Shown here in pieces: positions 1 through 8,105 of a stretch of 44,870 nt of DNA; within the stretch, counting starts at the first letter, position 1, and each line of letters opens with the position of its first letter. A program made the translations under genes and the position numbers. The notes under the pieces were generated by a model. That model had not been told where the DNA came from. It ran no database searches and saw only the letters and a program-made list of their open reading frames with translations. Location of the stretch: NCBI GenBank assembly GCA_031284065.1, contig JAITAP010000026.1, positions 1 through 44,870 on the forward strand, given 5' to 3'. This stretch comes from Prevotellaceae bacterium (lineage in GTDB: Bacteria > Bacteroidota > Bacteroidia > Bacteroidales > UBA932).

Positions 1-107
1 CACATTCCTAACGGAATGTGTTGCGCCGAGAACCATTGCCCTTTTCTACCGAGCGATTCATTCCTACGGAATGAAAGACGCAAGCAACCTGCAACGCCTC
101 GCTCCCA

Positions 108-206
108 GACCTCACCCCCGGCCCCTCTCCAAAGGAGAGGGGTGGCTTGCGCCGAACATCGTGTCCCTGCTCCCCTCTCCTTTGGAGAGGGGTCGGGGGT
201 GAGGTC
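108..206. repeat. Nested long inverted repeat
   Basis: Two 23-base arms (108-130 and 184-206) are reverse complements with one mismatch. Each arm also belongs to its own short hairpin (122-142 and 172-192), in which a CCCCTCTCC block pairs across AAA or TTT. The stretch from base 1 to 260 has no convincing gene and also holds small palindromes, for example CACATTCC/GGAATGTG at 1-20 and CATTCCTACGGAATG near 60-75. It looks like a dispersed intergenic repeat. Confidence 0.75.
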
Positions 207-260
207 TCTCAAAGTGTCGTCCCTGCGGGGCTTTTAGAATGTATCGGGAGATAACTATCC

Positions 261-1136
261 CTACTCAAAAGCCTTTTTCAGCCATCCCCTCAATTCGGTC
301 AACACTTCCTGATTGTAGCGAAAATTCGTTCTGTTGCCCCATCCGTGCCCGCCGGTCGGGTAGATGAACATTGCCGCAGAAGCGCCGTGCTCCAGCAACG
401 CCATGTAGTACTTGATTGAGTTGATGGGCTTCACCGCCCTGTCGTCGCCGGAAAGCGCGATAAAAGCCGGAGGCGTAGCGTCCGTTACCTGCCGGTCATT
501 GCTGTAAAGGTTTTCCATTTCTACGGAGGGATTATCCCCGAGCAGCTTGCTGCGGGAGCCGGAGTGGGTAACATTCGCATCCATCAGGATGACGGGGTAA
601 AACAGTATCTGGAATGTCGGTCGGAGCTCATCCGGCGCGTGGGTCGCAACCGTTGAGGCCAGATGTCCGCCTGCCGAAAACCCCATAATCCCAATGCCGG
701 CAGGGTCAATGTTCCACTCGGCGGCATGTTTTTTCGCCAGCCGGATTGCTTCCATAGCGTCCGAAGCCGGAACTTCGTGATGACCGTTGGGCAAACGGTA
801 CTTCAGCACAATTGCCGCAATCCCCTGCTCGTTGAAGAATGTTGCCCAGCCGTACCCCTCGTGCTCCGTAGCCAAGTTGCTGTACCCGCCGCCCGGACAA
901 ATGACAACCGCCTTTGCCGGTTTCTCCGCCTTTGGCGGAAGGTAAACGCGAATGGACGGCTTGAAATTCTTCTTTGCGTCGTCGTAACCCTGCGACTCCA
1001 TTCCGTTGGAGTTGGGTAGTCCGTTCTCCCACAAATCCACGTCAAGCGGGGCGGGTGCAGCGGCTGCGTCGGCTCTCGCCTTAAAGGAGAGCAATAGCGG
1101 AAAAATCCACATAAAACATCTAATAGCCATAGCCAT
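261..1136 (-). CDS. Exported alpha/beta hydrolase (esterase/acetylxylan-esterase-like)
   Basis: This is a 291-residue serine hydrolase of the alpha/beta fold, BD-FAE/acetylxylan-esterase-like group. The N-terminus is a signal peptide (hydrophobic run at about 8-18, then an Ala-rich cut region), so it should act in the periplasm or outside. The oxyanion-hole motif PGGGY lies at 81-85, the nucleophile elbow GFSAGG at 152-157 (Ser154), an acidic residue in SGDDRAV at about 231-232, and the catalytic His in GGHGWG at about 264. The triad is complete. The substrate is probably an ester on a plant or mucosal glycan, which is inferred from family only. It has its own promoter just upstream. Starts at 1130 or 1136 are both possible. 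Hydrolase confidence is high; substrate is unknown. Confidence 0.85.
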   Translation of the reverse strand: MAMAIRCFMWIFPLLLSFKARADAAAAPAPLDVDLWENGLPNSNGMESQGYDDAKKNFKPSIRVYLPPKAEKPAKAVVICPGGGYSNLATEHEGYGWATFFNEQGIAAIVLKYRLPNGHHEVPASDAMEAIRLAKKHAAEWNIDPAGIGIMGFSAGGHLASTVATHAPDELRPTFQILFYPVILMDANVTHSGSRSKLLGDNPSVEMENLYSNDRQVTDATPPAFIALSGDDRAVKPINSIKYYMALLEHGASAAMFIYPTGGHGWGNRTNFRYNQEVLTELRGWLKKAFE

Positions 1137-1180
1137 AATTTTATTTTGTTGCCACTATGCGAACAGCGCGAAAAAGTTTG

Positions 1181-1211
1181 CAAAGGTAGCGATTTTCAGA
1201 ATGTAATCCAA
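1181..1211 (-). promoter_or_regulatory. Bacteroidetes-type promoter for the 261-1136 hydrolase
   Basis: On the minus strand, TTG at 1209-1211 is followed by 20 bases and then a perfect -7 box TACCTTTG at 1181-1188, about 45 bases before the hydrolase start. The spacing fits the Bacteroides consensus (-33 TTTG, -7 TAnnTTTG). It lies between the end of the gene at 1216 and the hydrolase, which suggests separate transcription. Confidence 0.65.
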
Positions 1212-1215
1212 CCGG

Positions 1216-2286
1216 TTAGTACCCTTTTCTCACGTCCAGCACCGCCGGCAGGTGGTCGCTGATACCGCCCGCGTAGCTAAAACCGTTGTAGGTGCGGCGG
1301 GGTCTGTTGCCGGTATAGGTATCGTCCGGCTCGAGCAAGAACGGCGGCGAAAAAATGTAGTAATCTGCGGGCAGGCAGTATATCGGCGAATCTTTGTTGA
1401 GCAAGTTTCCCGACACAAAAAACATGTCAATCAGCTCCCACTTTCCCTGAAATTTGATGCTGCCCACGCCGGCGTTGTGCAGCGGGAGCGCAAGGTTGTA
1501 GAGGCTATCGGGCGCAACGCCGTTGAGGTTTTCCGAAGCGCCCAGCCCCTCGCTGAGGCAGCGGCTATCGGGGGTGTCGTTAAAATCACCCATGATGATG
1601 AGGTTGGCCGTGCGCGACGCCGTCAGGATGGAGTCGGCAATGCGCCGCAGCGCTTCGGCGGCAGCCATGCGCCCGCTCTCGGAAGCCGCCGCGCCGCCGT
1701 ACTTTGACGGCAGGTGGCACACCATGACGTGCAGCGTGTCGAGCTCGTTCACCACGCCTTTTGCCAGCAGTACCTCGCGCGTGGCGCGCCCGCTCGGGAG
1801 CGTTACCTCAAAAAATTTACTGCCTGTCAGCTGAAAAGTTTCCCTGTTGTAAATTAGCCCCACGTCGATGCCTCGCGTGTCGGGCGAATCGTGGTGAACC
1901 ACGCCGTACGGAAACTTTGCCAGCGGGGTCTCCCGAATAATTCTGTTGAGCACAAACCGATTTTCGATTTCGCACACCCCAATCAGGTCGGGCGGCGTAA
2001 CGCCGCCTACCGCCACGATGACCTTAAAAATGTCGGTGGTTTTTTTGGTAAAGCGTTCCCACGTCCAGCGGTGCGGGGTGTTTTCGGCAAATTCTTTTTG
2101 CGGGTTGAGGCTATCGGCAAAGGGCGAAAAAAAGTTTTCGAGGTTGTAGAACATTACCCGCAGGTCTCCGGCGGCGCGTGGTTGCGCCTGCGCGGGAGCG
2201 GCAATACTCCACGTCGGGAGGCACAGCAGCAACGCTCCCAAGAGCCCTGCAAAGAATTTTACGCTGTCTTTACGGCTTGTACGCAT
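1216..2286 (-). CDS. Exported endonuclease/exonuclease/phosphatase-family protein
   Basis: This protein of about 356 residues has the DNase I-like fold (EEP superfamily). The frame stays open upstream to 2412, but the ATG at 2284-2286 is preferred because it starts a clean signal peptide (Lys/Arg, then a Leu/Ala-rich core, then an Ala-rich cut site). Family motifs appear in order: YNLENFF, the metal-binding Glu in GVCEIENR, a MGDFNDTPDS block with the Asp/Asn pair, and the terminal GISDHLPAVLDV block with catalytic Asp-His. It could hydrolyse nucleic acid, phosphoinositide-like or other phosphodiester substrates; sequence alone does not decide. The start overlaps the end of the upstream beta-helix gene by 17 bases, so the two are probably co-transcribed. 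Confidence 0.85.
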   Translation of the reverse strand: MRTSRKDSVKFFAGLLGALLLCLPTWSIAAPAQAQPRAAGDLRVMFYNLENFFSPFADSLNPQKEFAENTPHRWTWERFTKKTTDIFKVIVAVGGVTPPDLIGVCEIENRFVLNRIIRETPLAKFPYGVVHHDSPDTRGIDVGLIYNRETFQLTGSKFFEVTLPSGRATREVLLAKGVVNELDTLHVMVCHLPSKYGGAAASESGRMAAAEALRRIADSILTASRTANLIIMGDFNDTPDSRCLSEGLGASENLNGVAPDSLYNLALPLHNAGVGSIKFQGKWELIDMFFVSGNLLNKDSPIYCLPADYYIFSPPFLLEPDDTYTGNRPRRTYNGFSYAGGISDHLPAVLDVRKGY

Positions 2287-3667
2287 AGCACCCCAAGCTT
2301 TTATCGTGTGAAATACTTCTGTCGTACCCGTCAGCGTCAACCGGGTAGGCTGCGGCAATGCTGTCCAGCCCCGCGTTGACGGCAGGCGATTTCTCCGACA
2401 GGTGAAAATCATTTTTGTCAGCGTCTTTGAACGCAGGCTTTTCGGTTATGACGCCCACGTAGCGCTCGCCGTCGCTCAAGTCGTAGCTGCTGCTCAGCTT
2501 CACTATACAATTCTCCAGCTTGAGGCGCATGGGGGCACGCCCCTTTTGCTCGTGCACGCTAAGCCCGTTTGCGCTACTCCCGTAAATAATGCTGTTGGCA
2601 AAGTACGCCTCCAAAGGCGTGGGTATGGTGTCGTAGCTGTTGGGCTTTGCCCTTTCGCGCAGGCGGTAGCTTTGCAGCGTAACCGGCAGGCCGTCGCAGG
2701 CAAAGGTGCAGTGGTAAAAGTTGCAGCTTCCGCCCTCCACCAGCAAGGCATTGCTGAGGCATCCGGCAAAAAGGCAGTTGTCCGCGTTGACCTTGCCGTT
2801 GCTTATCCGCATCCCCACATTGGCGTACTCTACCATCGAATTTTTCAGCGTCAGCTGCACGCTGTCTGCCGCGCTCAGCGTATCGGTTACGTCAAAGGCG
2901 CATCGCGCTCCCCTGATTCGCGCGCCGCTCACGCTTGCGCGTCCGGTTGCGGAAATGCTAACGCCCTCCCACTGCCCTGTTGCATCGCTATACCAGGGGT
3001 CGTTGTAGCGCGGGAACGAAAAAACGCAAGGATTTTCCGGCGTTCCCTCTACCTTGAGCGTACCGTGTACGGCAATTCCCGCTTTTGCGCCGAAGTACAG
3101 CTTTGCCCCGGCGGCCACCGTTACGGTTGCGTCGCTGTCCACAGCCGCTGCGCCGTGCAGAATGTAGGGCTTGTCGGCGGTGAACGTGTACGCGCCGTGC
3201 AGCGCAGTATCCCTGTCAAACACAACCGCGTCCTGCCCGTACGCCGTAACTTCGAGCCGGCTTGCCAGCTCCACGCCGTTCACCACAAACACAACAGCGT
3301 CGGCGAGCAGGAGGCTTTTATTTTTTTTCACCTCCAAAAAAATGAACAGGCTGTCCTTCTTTGCCAGCTTTACGTTGCTCACGCTGTAGCCCGCTCGTCC
3401 GTCAACGTTCATCCGGAAAGGCGATGCGTCCTCGCCCCGCAGCCGCACCTCGTCAAAGAGGAGATTTTTGCTGCCCGGGTTGTAAACCTTGCACGAAAAA
3501 GTGGTAGAGCCTAAGGGTGAAAAAACGGTGTCGAAGCAAAGCGTATCGCTCGAAAAGTTAAGCGTTGCCGCGCTATCCGAAACAAACTCCTGCTGCTGAC
3601 AGCGCACGGCAAAAGCAAAAAGTACAAGTATAAAATAGCGCCGCCTGTATTTCACAAAAAACTGCAT
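2270..3667 (-). CDS. Right-handed beta-helix surface protein, probable lipoprotein
   Basis: This 465-residue protein has an N-terminal hydrophobic segment (about 10-20) followed by a Cys at about 23. The residues before the Cys (AVR) fit a lipobox poorly, so lipidation is likely but not certain. Residues from about 50 to 130 look like an Ig-like domain. The second half has repeated short strands with Gly/Asn/Ser turns and alternating small and hydrophobic residues (for example around DSVQLTLKNSMVEYANVGM), typical of parallel beta-helix proteins. No catalytic motif was found, so it may be structural, adhesive or carbohydrate-binding. It overlaps the EEP gene downstream and has a good promoter upstream, making a two-gene operon. 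Confidence 0.75.
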   Translation of the reverse strand: MQFFVKYRRRYFILVLFAFAVRCQQQEFVSDSAATLNFSSDTLCFDTVFSPLGSTTFSCKVYNPGSKNLLFDEVRLRGEDASPFRMNVDGRAGYSVSNVKLAKKDSLFIFLEVKKNKSLLLADAVVFVVNGVELASRLEVTAYGQDAVVFDRDTALHGAYTFTADKPYILHGAAAVDSDATVTVAAGAKLYFGAKAGIAVHGTLKVEGTPENPCVFSFPRYNDPWYSDATGQWEGVSISATGRASVSGARIRGARCAFDVTDTLSAADSVQLTLKNSMVEYANVGMRISNGKVNADNCLFAGCLSNALLVEGGSCNFYHCTFACDGLPVTLQSYRLRERAKPNSYDTIPTPLEAYFANSIIYGSSANGLSVHEQKGRAPMRLKLENCIVKLSSSYDLSDGERYVGVITEKPAFKDADKNDFHLSEKSPAVNAGLDSIAAAYPVDADGYDRSISHDKSLGCYAYKP

Positions 3668-3708
3668 AGTGTGTGTTGATAAATTTTAATCCGCTAATTC
3701 TTAAGTCG

Positions 3709-3739
3709 CAAAAATACGCAAAACTTTTTATTTGCACAA
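3709..3739 (-). promoter_or_regulatory. Promoter for the beta-helix/EEP operon
   Basis: On the minus strand, TTG at 3737-3739, then 20 bases, then TATTTTTG at 3709-3716 (fits TAnnTTTG). The box is about 42 bases before the start codon at 3667. Confidence 0.6.
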
Positions 3740-3803
3740 TTGGATTTTTTTATATGCAAATAATTGGCGTATTTTGGCGTATATAAATATGGGCTTGAAG
3801 TAA

Positions 3804-3930
3804 CTTTGCTGCAACGAGAACTTGAGGAAAAAATTTAAATTCTGTATTGGCTGACGACGTGTAAGTCCCGCAGGGACGACACTTGATTAACCGCAGGCTT
3901 TATATGGTAATGTGCTCTCGTTGCAACAAC
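3804..3930. repeat. MITE-like element, copy 1
   Basis: The ends are inverted copies: CTTTGCTGCAACGAG on the left (from 3804) and CTCGTTGCAACAAC on the right (to 3930). The interior carries a GTCCCGCAGGGAC palindrome near 3866-3878. The same TGCTCTCGTTGCAACAA end recurs at 39.5, 41.87 and 44.74 kb. No transposase is encoded. The gap 3668-3975 holds only this element and the promoter at 3709-3739. Confidence 0.6.
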
Positions 3931-3975
3931 TTCGCTTGAAGTTGCAAAAACGGTTTATACTTAAATGCAAGGAAA

Positions 3976-4764
3976 ATGGTAGTAAAAAAAACTTGGCTGC
4001 TCATCTATTGTTGCACGTTGCTGCTGGCAGGCTGCAAATTGGCGTCGAACCCCGTGCAGCGGGCTGCGGGAAGCATGGAAGGAAACTGGATATGCACCGA
4101 TGTGCTGAATCAGATTGCTCAGGCAAAATCTATCCGACAGCTGAAAGATTATCCGCCTTATACGGAGCTCATTTTCATGCAGGACTCCAGCAAGCTGCTG
4201 GCGCTGAACGGGCAGGTAGATATGATAACGCTTTCCTATACGTACCTGAGCGGCGGAGATGCGCTGCAAGTATCCGATTTGGAGGGAAACGAAGAGGCGT
4301 ACATCAAGGTGATAGGCGACAGCATGTTGATGCTCAGCAACAACTTTTCTACAGACATGTGGCGCTACGTAAAAGTAGCGCCGGAAAGCGTATCGCCCAC
4401 CGGAAGCGTTGACGTGCCCGAAGTATTTCCGCTACTCCTCAACCACACGCTAATTTCCGGAGCATACACGGTAAAAAATGTTGACGAACCGTATCGCATT
4501 GTGTTTCGCAACAACGGGTACATTGCTTGCAGCTCCGATTTTACGCGGTACTCGCTGTGCTACAACGGCAGCTGCAATACCTACTCGCACCAAGACCTGA
4601 TATACCTCTCAAACGAGAGGTACGGTGATTTTTACGGCTGGAAAATACAGGACAGCACGCTTACCATTTACTCGCTCCTTCCCGTCAGCATGCCCGACGA
4701 AATAACGGAGTACAAGCTTGACAAGCCCATTTGGGTAATGGAAAAAATGACAGCCGCTATTTAG
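3976..4764 (+). CDS. Unrecognised lipoprotein
   Basis: I do not recognise this 262-residue protein. It starts with a clear lipoprotein signal: Lys-Lys, a hydrophobic core and the lipobox LLLAGC with Cys20. The remainder is a soluble domain with many predicted beta strands and aromatic residues. A first part (about 30-125) reads like a lipocalin-type barrel (GNWICTDVLN, then LIFMQDSSKLLAL) and a second part (about 150-255) repeats the pattern (LISGAYTVKN, then IVFRNNGYIACSS). A two-domain lipocalin-like cell-envelope lipoprotein is therefore an inference. It stands alone, with an element of the 3804-3930 type just upstream and intergenic palindromes downstream. Confidence 0.7.
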   Translation: MVVKKTWLLIYCCTLLLAGCKLASNPVQRAAGSMEGNWICTDVLNQIAQAKSIRQLKDYPPYTELIFMQDSSKLLALNGQVDMITLSYTYLSGGDALQVSDLEGNEEAYIKVIGDSMLMLSNNFSTDMWRYVKVAPESVSPTGSVDVPEVFPLLLNHTLISGAYTVKNVDEPYRIVFRNNGYIACSSDFTRYSLCYNGSCNTYSHQDLIYLSNERYGDFYGWKIQDSTLTIYSLLPVSMPDEITEYKLDKPIWVMEKMTAAI

Positions 4765-4922
4765 CAACACGGTAGCGTCTCAAATCGGCTGCTTCCTAAA
4801 ACCCGCCTCCCCCTTGTAGCGCAACGCCCCGTCGGGACGATGCTCGCTGTCGCTTCCAACATGTCGCCCCTGCGACACTTGCGCAATAACGATTTCTTTT
4901 GCGGAAAGCTTTTTTTAGCCGG

Positions 4923-5927
4923 TCAGTAGCGGGCATCCTTATTAAAGTTATCAATTTCGTTTTGTAGCTCTTGCTTTAATTCTTCCTCCGAAGGCAAATG
5001 GAGCTTGTACTTGGAAGCAAAAATCTGCGTGTTGTTTTCCGAAAGCGTATAGCGTACAATCGCCTCGCTCTTATCGGCGCAAAGGATAATGCCAATGGGC
5101 GGATTATCGCCCTCATTCATCATTTCGCGGGTGTAATAATTTACGTACATCTGCATTTGCCCTAAATCTTGGTGCACCACGTCATCCATTTTCAGGTCGA
5201 TAAGCACAAAACACTTCAGGATGTAGTGATAAAACACCAAGTCGATATAAAAATCTCTGCCGTCAAACGAAATGCGTTTTTGGCGGGCAATAAAGGAAAA
5301 TCCTCTGCCCATTTCCAAAAGAAATGCCTGCAAATGATTGATAACAGCCGTTTCCAAATCTTTTTCATACAAGTTATGAGCGGGCTTTATGTCTAAAAAT
5401 TCCAGAATGTATGGGTTGCGGATAAAATCTTTCGGGTCGGGCGGCGCCGCCGTCTTTTGAATTTCGGCGGAAACGGATTCTTTGTCCCGGCTCGACAATA
5501 ACCTTTCGTAGAAATACGTATTGATTTGTCGTTCAAGTTGGCGGGTGCTCCATCGGGATTTAATACACTCCTCAATGTAAAATCCGCGTGCTTTGCCATC
5601 CGTTACTCTCAGTATAAGGCGGTAGTGTGTCCAACCCAATTCGGGACGCACTGCGTCCCGAATTGGAAAAGTCAGATAAAACTGCCTGATTCTCCGCAAT
5701 TCTCGCTCCTCAAAACCCTTTCCAAAGTCCTGCGTGAGTTGCTTCGAAAGGTATTTCAGCAGCTGCGTTCCGTATTCGGCTCGCTCGTTGCCCGCTTGCG
5801 CCTCCACAATTTGTTTGCCTATGAGCCAATACGCCTCTACCATCGCAAAATTGACGGCAGAGTACGCCTTGTCCCGCGCTGTGGCCAAAATCTCTTTTAT
5901 TCGACCATAGATTAGATTTTCGTTCAT
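4923..5927 (-). CDS. DUF1016 (YhcG-type) PD-(D/E)XK nuclease-family protein
   Basis: This 334-residue protein has the two parts of the DUF1016 family. The N-terminal helical domain (about 1-180) includes EAYWLIGKQIVE and the LGWTHYRLILRV block. The C-terminal PD-(D/E)XK nuclease domain shows Asp229 in FYIDLVFYH and the Asp244-x-Lys246 pair in VLIDLK, followed by a GQMQMY helix. The frame runs open to 6011, but ATG at 5925-5927 (MNENLIYGRI) is the usual start. Family members are linked to mobile DNA and nuclease functions in accessory regions; the exact role is unknown. A perfect 13-base palindrome lies inside the coding sequence, and a decayed paralog lies directly upstream. Confidence 0.85.
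   Translation of the reverse strand: MNENLIYGRIKEILATARDKAYSAVNFAMVEAYWLIGKQIVEAQAGNERAEYGTQLLKYLSKQLTQDFGKGFEERELRRIRQFYLTFPIRDAVRPELGWTHYRLILRVTDGKARGFYIEECIKSRWSTRQLERQINTYFYERLLSSRDKESVSAEIQKTAAPPDPKDFIRNPYILEFLDIKPAHNLYEKDLETAVINHLQAFLLEMGRGFSFIARQKRISFDGRDFYIDLVFYHYILKCFVLIDLKMDDVVHQDLGQMQMYVNYYTREMMNEGDNPPIGIILCADKSEAIVRYTLSENNTQIFASKYKLHLPSEEELKQELQNEIDNFNKDARY
5638..5664. repeat. Perfect palindrome inside the DUF1016 gene
   Basis: AATTCGGGACGCA and its exact reverse complement are separated by one base. The palindrome is in frame and encodes the PIRDAVRPEL stretch of the protein. A near-identical palindrome is present at 6050-6076 in the neighbouring relic. Confidence 0.85.
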
Positions 5928-5955
5928 TGCTACTTTATTCAACATTAGTTTGCAA

Positions 5956-6093
5956 AATACTCCATCGGGATTTAATACGCTCCTCAATGTAGAAACGCCT
6001 TGCCTGCTCATTCTCTACTTTCATAATCTTTCTATAGTGAGACCAATTCAATTCGGGACGCGCTGCGTCCCGAATTGGAAATGTTACATAGCA
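5956..6093 (-). pseudogene. Remnant of a second DUF1016 gene
   Basis: The minus strand encodes a segment of about 45 residues from YVTFPIRDAARPELNW through the FYIEERIKSRWSI end. It matches the internal segment YLTFPIRDAVRPELGW through FYIEECIKSRWST of the intact gene at 4923-5927. The N-terminal helical part and the whole nuclease domain are missing. Part of the DNA match is nearly identical (the ATCGGGATTTAATAC block occurs in both). It is a truncated paralog, probably left by tandem duplication or recombination between two DUF1016 genes. Confidence 0.8.
6050..6076. repeat. Palindrome in the DUF1016 remnant
   Basis: AATTCGGGACGCG and TGCGTCCCGAATT around one base; only the innermost pair is imperfect. 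It is the counterpart of the 5638-5664 palindrome and occupies the same place in the protein alignment. Confidence 0.8.
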
Positions 6094-6546
6094 AGGGGTG
6101 AAACCGACGCTACTAAGGGGGCTGTTGAGAGCAAGGGATAATAGACTACGCGCCACCCTTATTTCCCAAAAACGCCCTTAGTAGCGCAAAAAGCACGCAA
6201 CCCAACCCTTATTCCCTTATTATCAAAGCTGCATTTTTGTACATTCCGCCGGAATGCGGTAAACCCAAAATACACTTGCGAACATTGTCATTACTTATGG
6301 GAAGCTGTGTAAATCTACAATGCGCAAATGTACAACTTTTCTCACAAAAAAACCCCCTGCGTTTTATTCGTACCCCGACCGCCTCAAACCCCTTGCTCTT
6401 TCTACTTTTGTGCCGTAGCTGTGCAGGGCGAAAAATTCAGGGCGCCATGTCAGGCTTGCCCGCGCGGTAGCGGGTGAGCGCCTTGCCCTTGCTCTGATTT
6501 GCCGGCGCAATGTGTGCTTCTGTGCAGGAAATTTGAAAATTTCATG
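6094..6546. other. Non-coding stretch with intergenic repeats
   Basis: No convincing gene is seen in these roughly 450 bases. They contain an inverted repeat, GCTACTAAGGGGGC at 6109-6122 against GCCCTTAGTAGCGC at 6174-6187, and a short ACATTCCGCCGGAATG palindrome near 6240. The 6109 arm and the bases before it resemble a repeat at 10331-10345. Open frames here lack any recognisable domain. Confidence 0.6.
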
Positions 6547-6554
6547 TATATTTG
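6547..6554 (+). promoter_or_regulatory. -7 box for asnS
   Basis: TATATTTG is a perfect TAnnTTTG box. No good -33 TTTG is seen at the usual distance. Transcription from here would begin close to the ATG at 6564 and so favours the start at 6588. Confidence 0.45.
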
Positions 6555-6587
6555 CAGGAAATAATGGCAAGGTTATACTTTAAGATG

Positions 6588-7985
6588 ATGAAAATACCCG
6601 AAAGAACAAAAGTGGCGGAGCTGCTGAGCCGCGGTCAGGAAGGAGCTGAAGTAAGCGTGAAGGGCTGGGTGCGCACCAAGCGCGGCAACAAAAACGTAGC
6701 GTTTGTAGCCGTCAACGACGGCTCAACCATCAACAGTATTCAGCTGGTGTTTGACCTGCAAAATTTTTCGGAAAGCCAGCTTAAGGGCATAAGCACGGGC
6801 GCCTGCCTGCGCGCCACGGGCAAGCTGGTTGCCTCGCAGGGCAGCGGGCAGCGCGTAGAAATTCTGGCAACCGACGTAGAGCTGTACGGCGGCGCAGACC
6901 CCGACGCCTACCCCCTGCAAAAGAAAGGGCACACGCTTGAGTTTCTGCGCGAAATAGCCCACTTGCGCCCGCGCACCAACACCTTTGGCGCGGTGCTGCG
7001 CATACGGCACGCTATGGCGTACGCCATTAACAAGTATTTTAACGATAAGGGATTTGTTTACCTGCACACGCCTGTCGTAACCGCCTCCGACGCCGAAGGC
7101 GCAGGCGCCATGTTCAGGGTTACCACGCTCGACGCAAAAAATCCGCCGCTCACCGAGTCGGGAGAAGTCAACTTTGCCGAAGATTTTTTTGGCCGCGAAA
7201 CGAGCCTCACCGTTTCCGGTCAGCTTGAGGGCGAGCTGGGCGCTATGGCGCTGGGCGAGGTGTACACTTTTGGGCCTACCTTCCGCGCCGAAAACTCCAA
7301 CACTCCGCGCCACCTTGCCGAATTTTGGATGATTGAGCCGGAAATGGCGTTTTACGAAATTAAGGAAAACATGGACTTGGCGGAGGACTTTATCAAATCG
7401 CTGGTGCGCTACGCGCTGGAGCGCTGCATGGACGACCTGAAATTCCTGAACGACATGTACGATAAGGAGCTTATTGAGCGACTGCAAAACGTTTGCAGCG
7501 CCGAGTTTGTACGCTTGGACTACGGCGAGGGCGTGAAAATTCTGGAGCAAAGCGGGCAAAAATTTGAGTTCCCGGTGAGCTGGGGCGTTGACCTGCAAAG
7601 CGAGCACGAGCGATACCTTGTTGAAAACCATTTCAAAAAACCGGTAATTCTGACCAACTACCCCAAAGACATTAAAGCGTTTTACATGAAGCAAAACGAC
7701 GACGGCAAAACCGTGCGCGCTATGGACGTGCTGTTCCCCAGAATCGGCGAAATCATTGGCGGTTCGCAGCGCGAAGAAAGCCTCGAAAAGCTGCTGCTGC
7801 GCATCAACGAGCTGGGAATGGACGCCAAAACGCTGTGGTGGTACCTCGATACGCGTCGCTTTGGCACAGCGCCGCACAGCGGATTTGGGCTGGGATTTGA
7901 GCGGCTGCTGCTGTTTGTTACCGGAATGAGCAATATTCGAGACGTAATCCCATTCCCAAGAACGCCAAAAAATGCGGAGTTTTGA
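6588..7985 (+). CDS. asnS: Asparagine--tRNA ligase
   Basis: This class II aminoacyl-tRNA synthetase charges tRNA-Asn in the cytoplasm. It is about 465 residues, normal for the family. The N-terminal OB-fold anticodon-binding domain includes KGWVRTKRGNKNVAFVAVND. Class II motif 2 appears as GPTFRAENSNTPRHLAEFW, and motif 3 near the end as GFGLGFERLLLFVTGMSNIR, followed by the family ending RDVIPFPRTP. The frame is open further upstream (6552, 6564), but MKIPERTKVAELL matches the usual Bacteroidetes start, and the -7 box at 6547-6554 leaves a leader of about 30 bases only for this start; 6585 is equally possible. No GatCAB dependence can be inferred from this window. Confidence 0.95.
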   Translation: MKIPERTKVAELLSRGQEGAEVSVKGWVRTKRGNKNVAFVAVNDGSTINSIQLVFDLQNFSESQLKGISTGACLRATGKLVASQGSGQRVEILATDVELYGGADPDAYPLQKKGHTLEFLREIAHLRPRTNTFGAVLRIRHAMAYAINKYFNDKGFVYLHTPVVTASDAEGAGAMFRVTTLDAKNPPLTESGEVNFAEDFFGRETSLTVSGQLEGELGAMALGEVYTFGPTFRAENSNTPRHLAEFWMIEPEMAFYEIKENMDLAEDFIKSLVRYALERCMDDLKFLNDMYDKELIERLQNVCSAEFVRLDYGEGVKILEQSGQKFEFPVSWGVDLQSEHERYLVENHFKKPVILTNYPKDIKAFYMKQNDDGKTVRAMDVLFPRIGEIIGGSQREESLEKLLLRINELGMDAKTLWWYLDTRRFGTAPHSGFGLGFERLLLFVTGMSNIRDVIPFPRTPKNAEF

Positions 7986-8105
7986 GCAATACGTAGCGAA
8001 CAGCGAATAGCGGAGTAACGGCGCAAGGCGCGGCAGCGTTCACGGCTACTCACTGTTCATTATCCGCTACTCGCTATTCATTCACTCACTATTCGTTATT
8101 TCATT

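Noticed and set aside
16..237. Open frame of 73 codons at the left edge
   Set aside because: It runs across palindromes and a long inverted repeat, and its product is Pro/Arg-rich with no domain; it is a by-product of the repeats.
6723..7877. Long open frame opposite asnS (about 384 codons)
   Set aside because: It lies entirely within asnS, which is certain from its motifs; the reverse frame has no recognisable domain.
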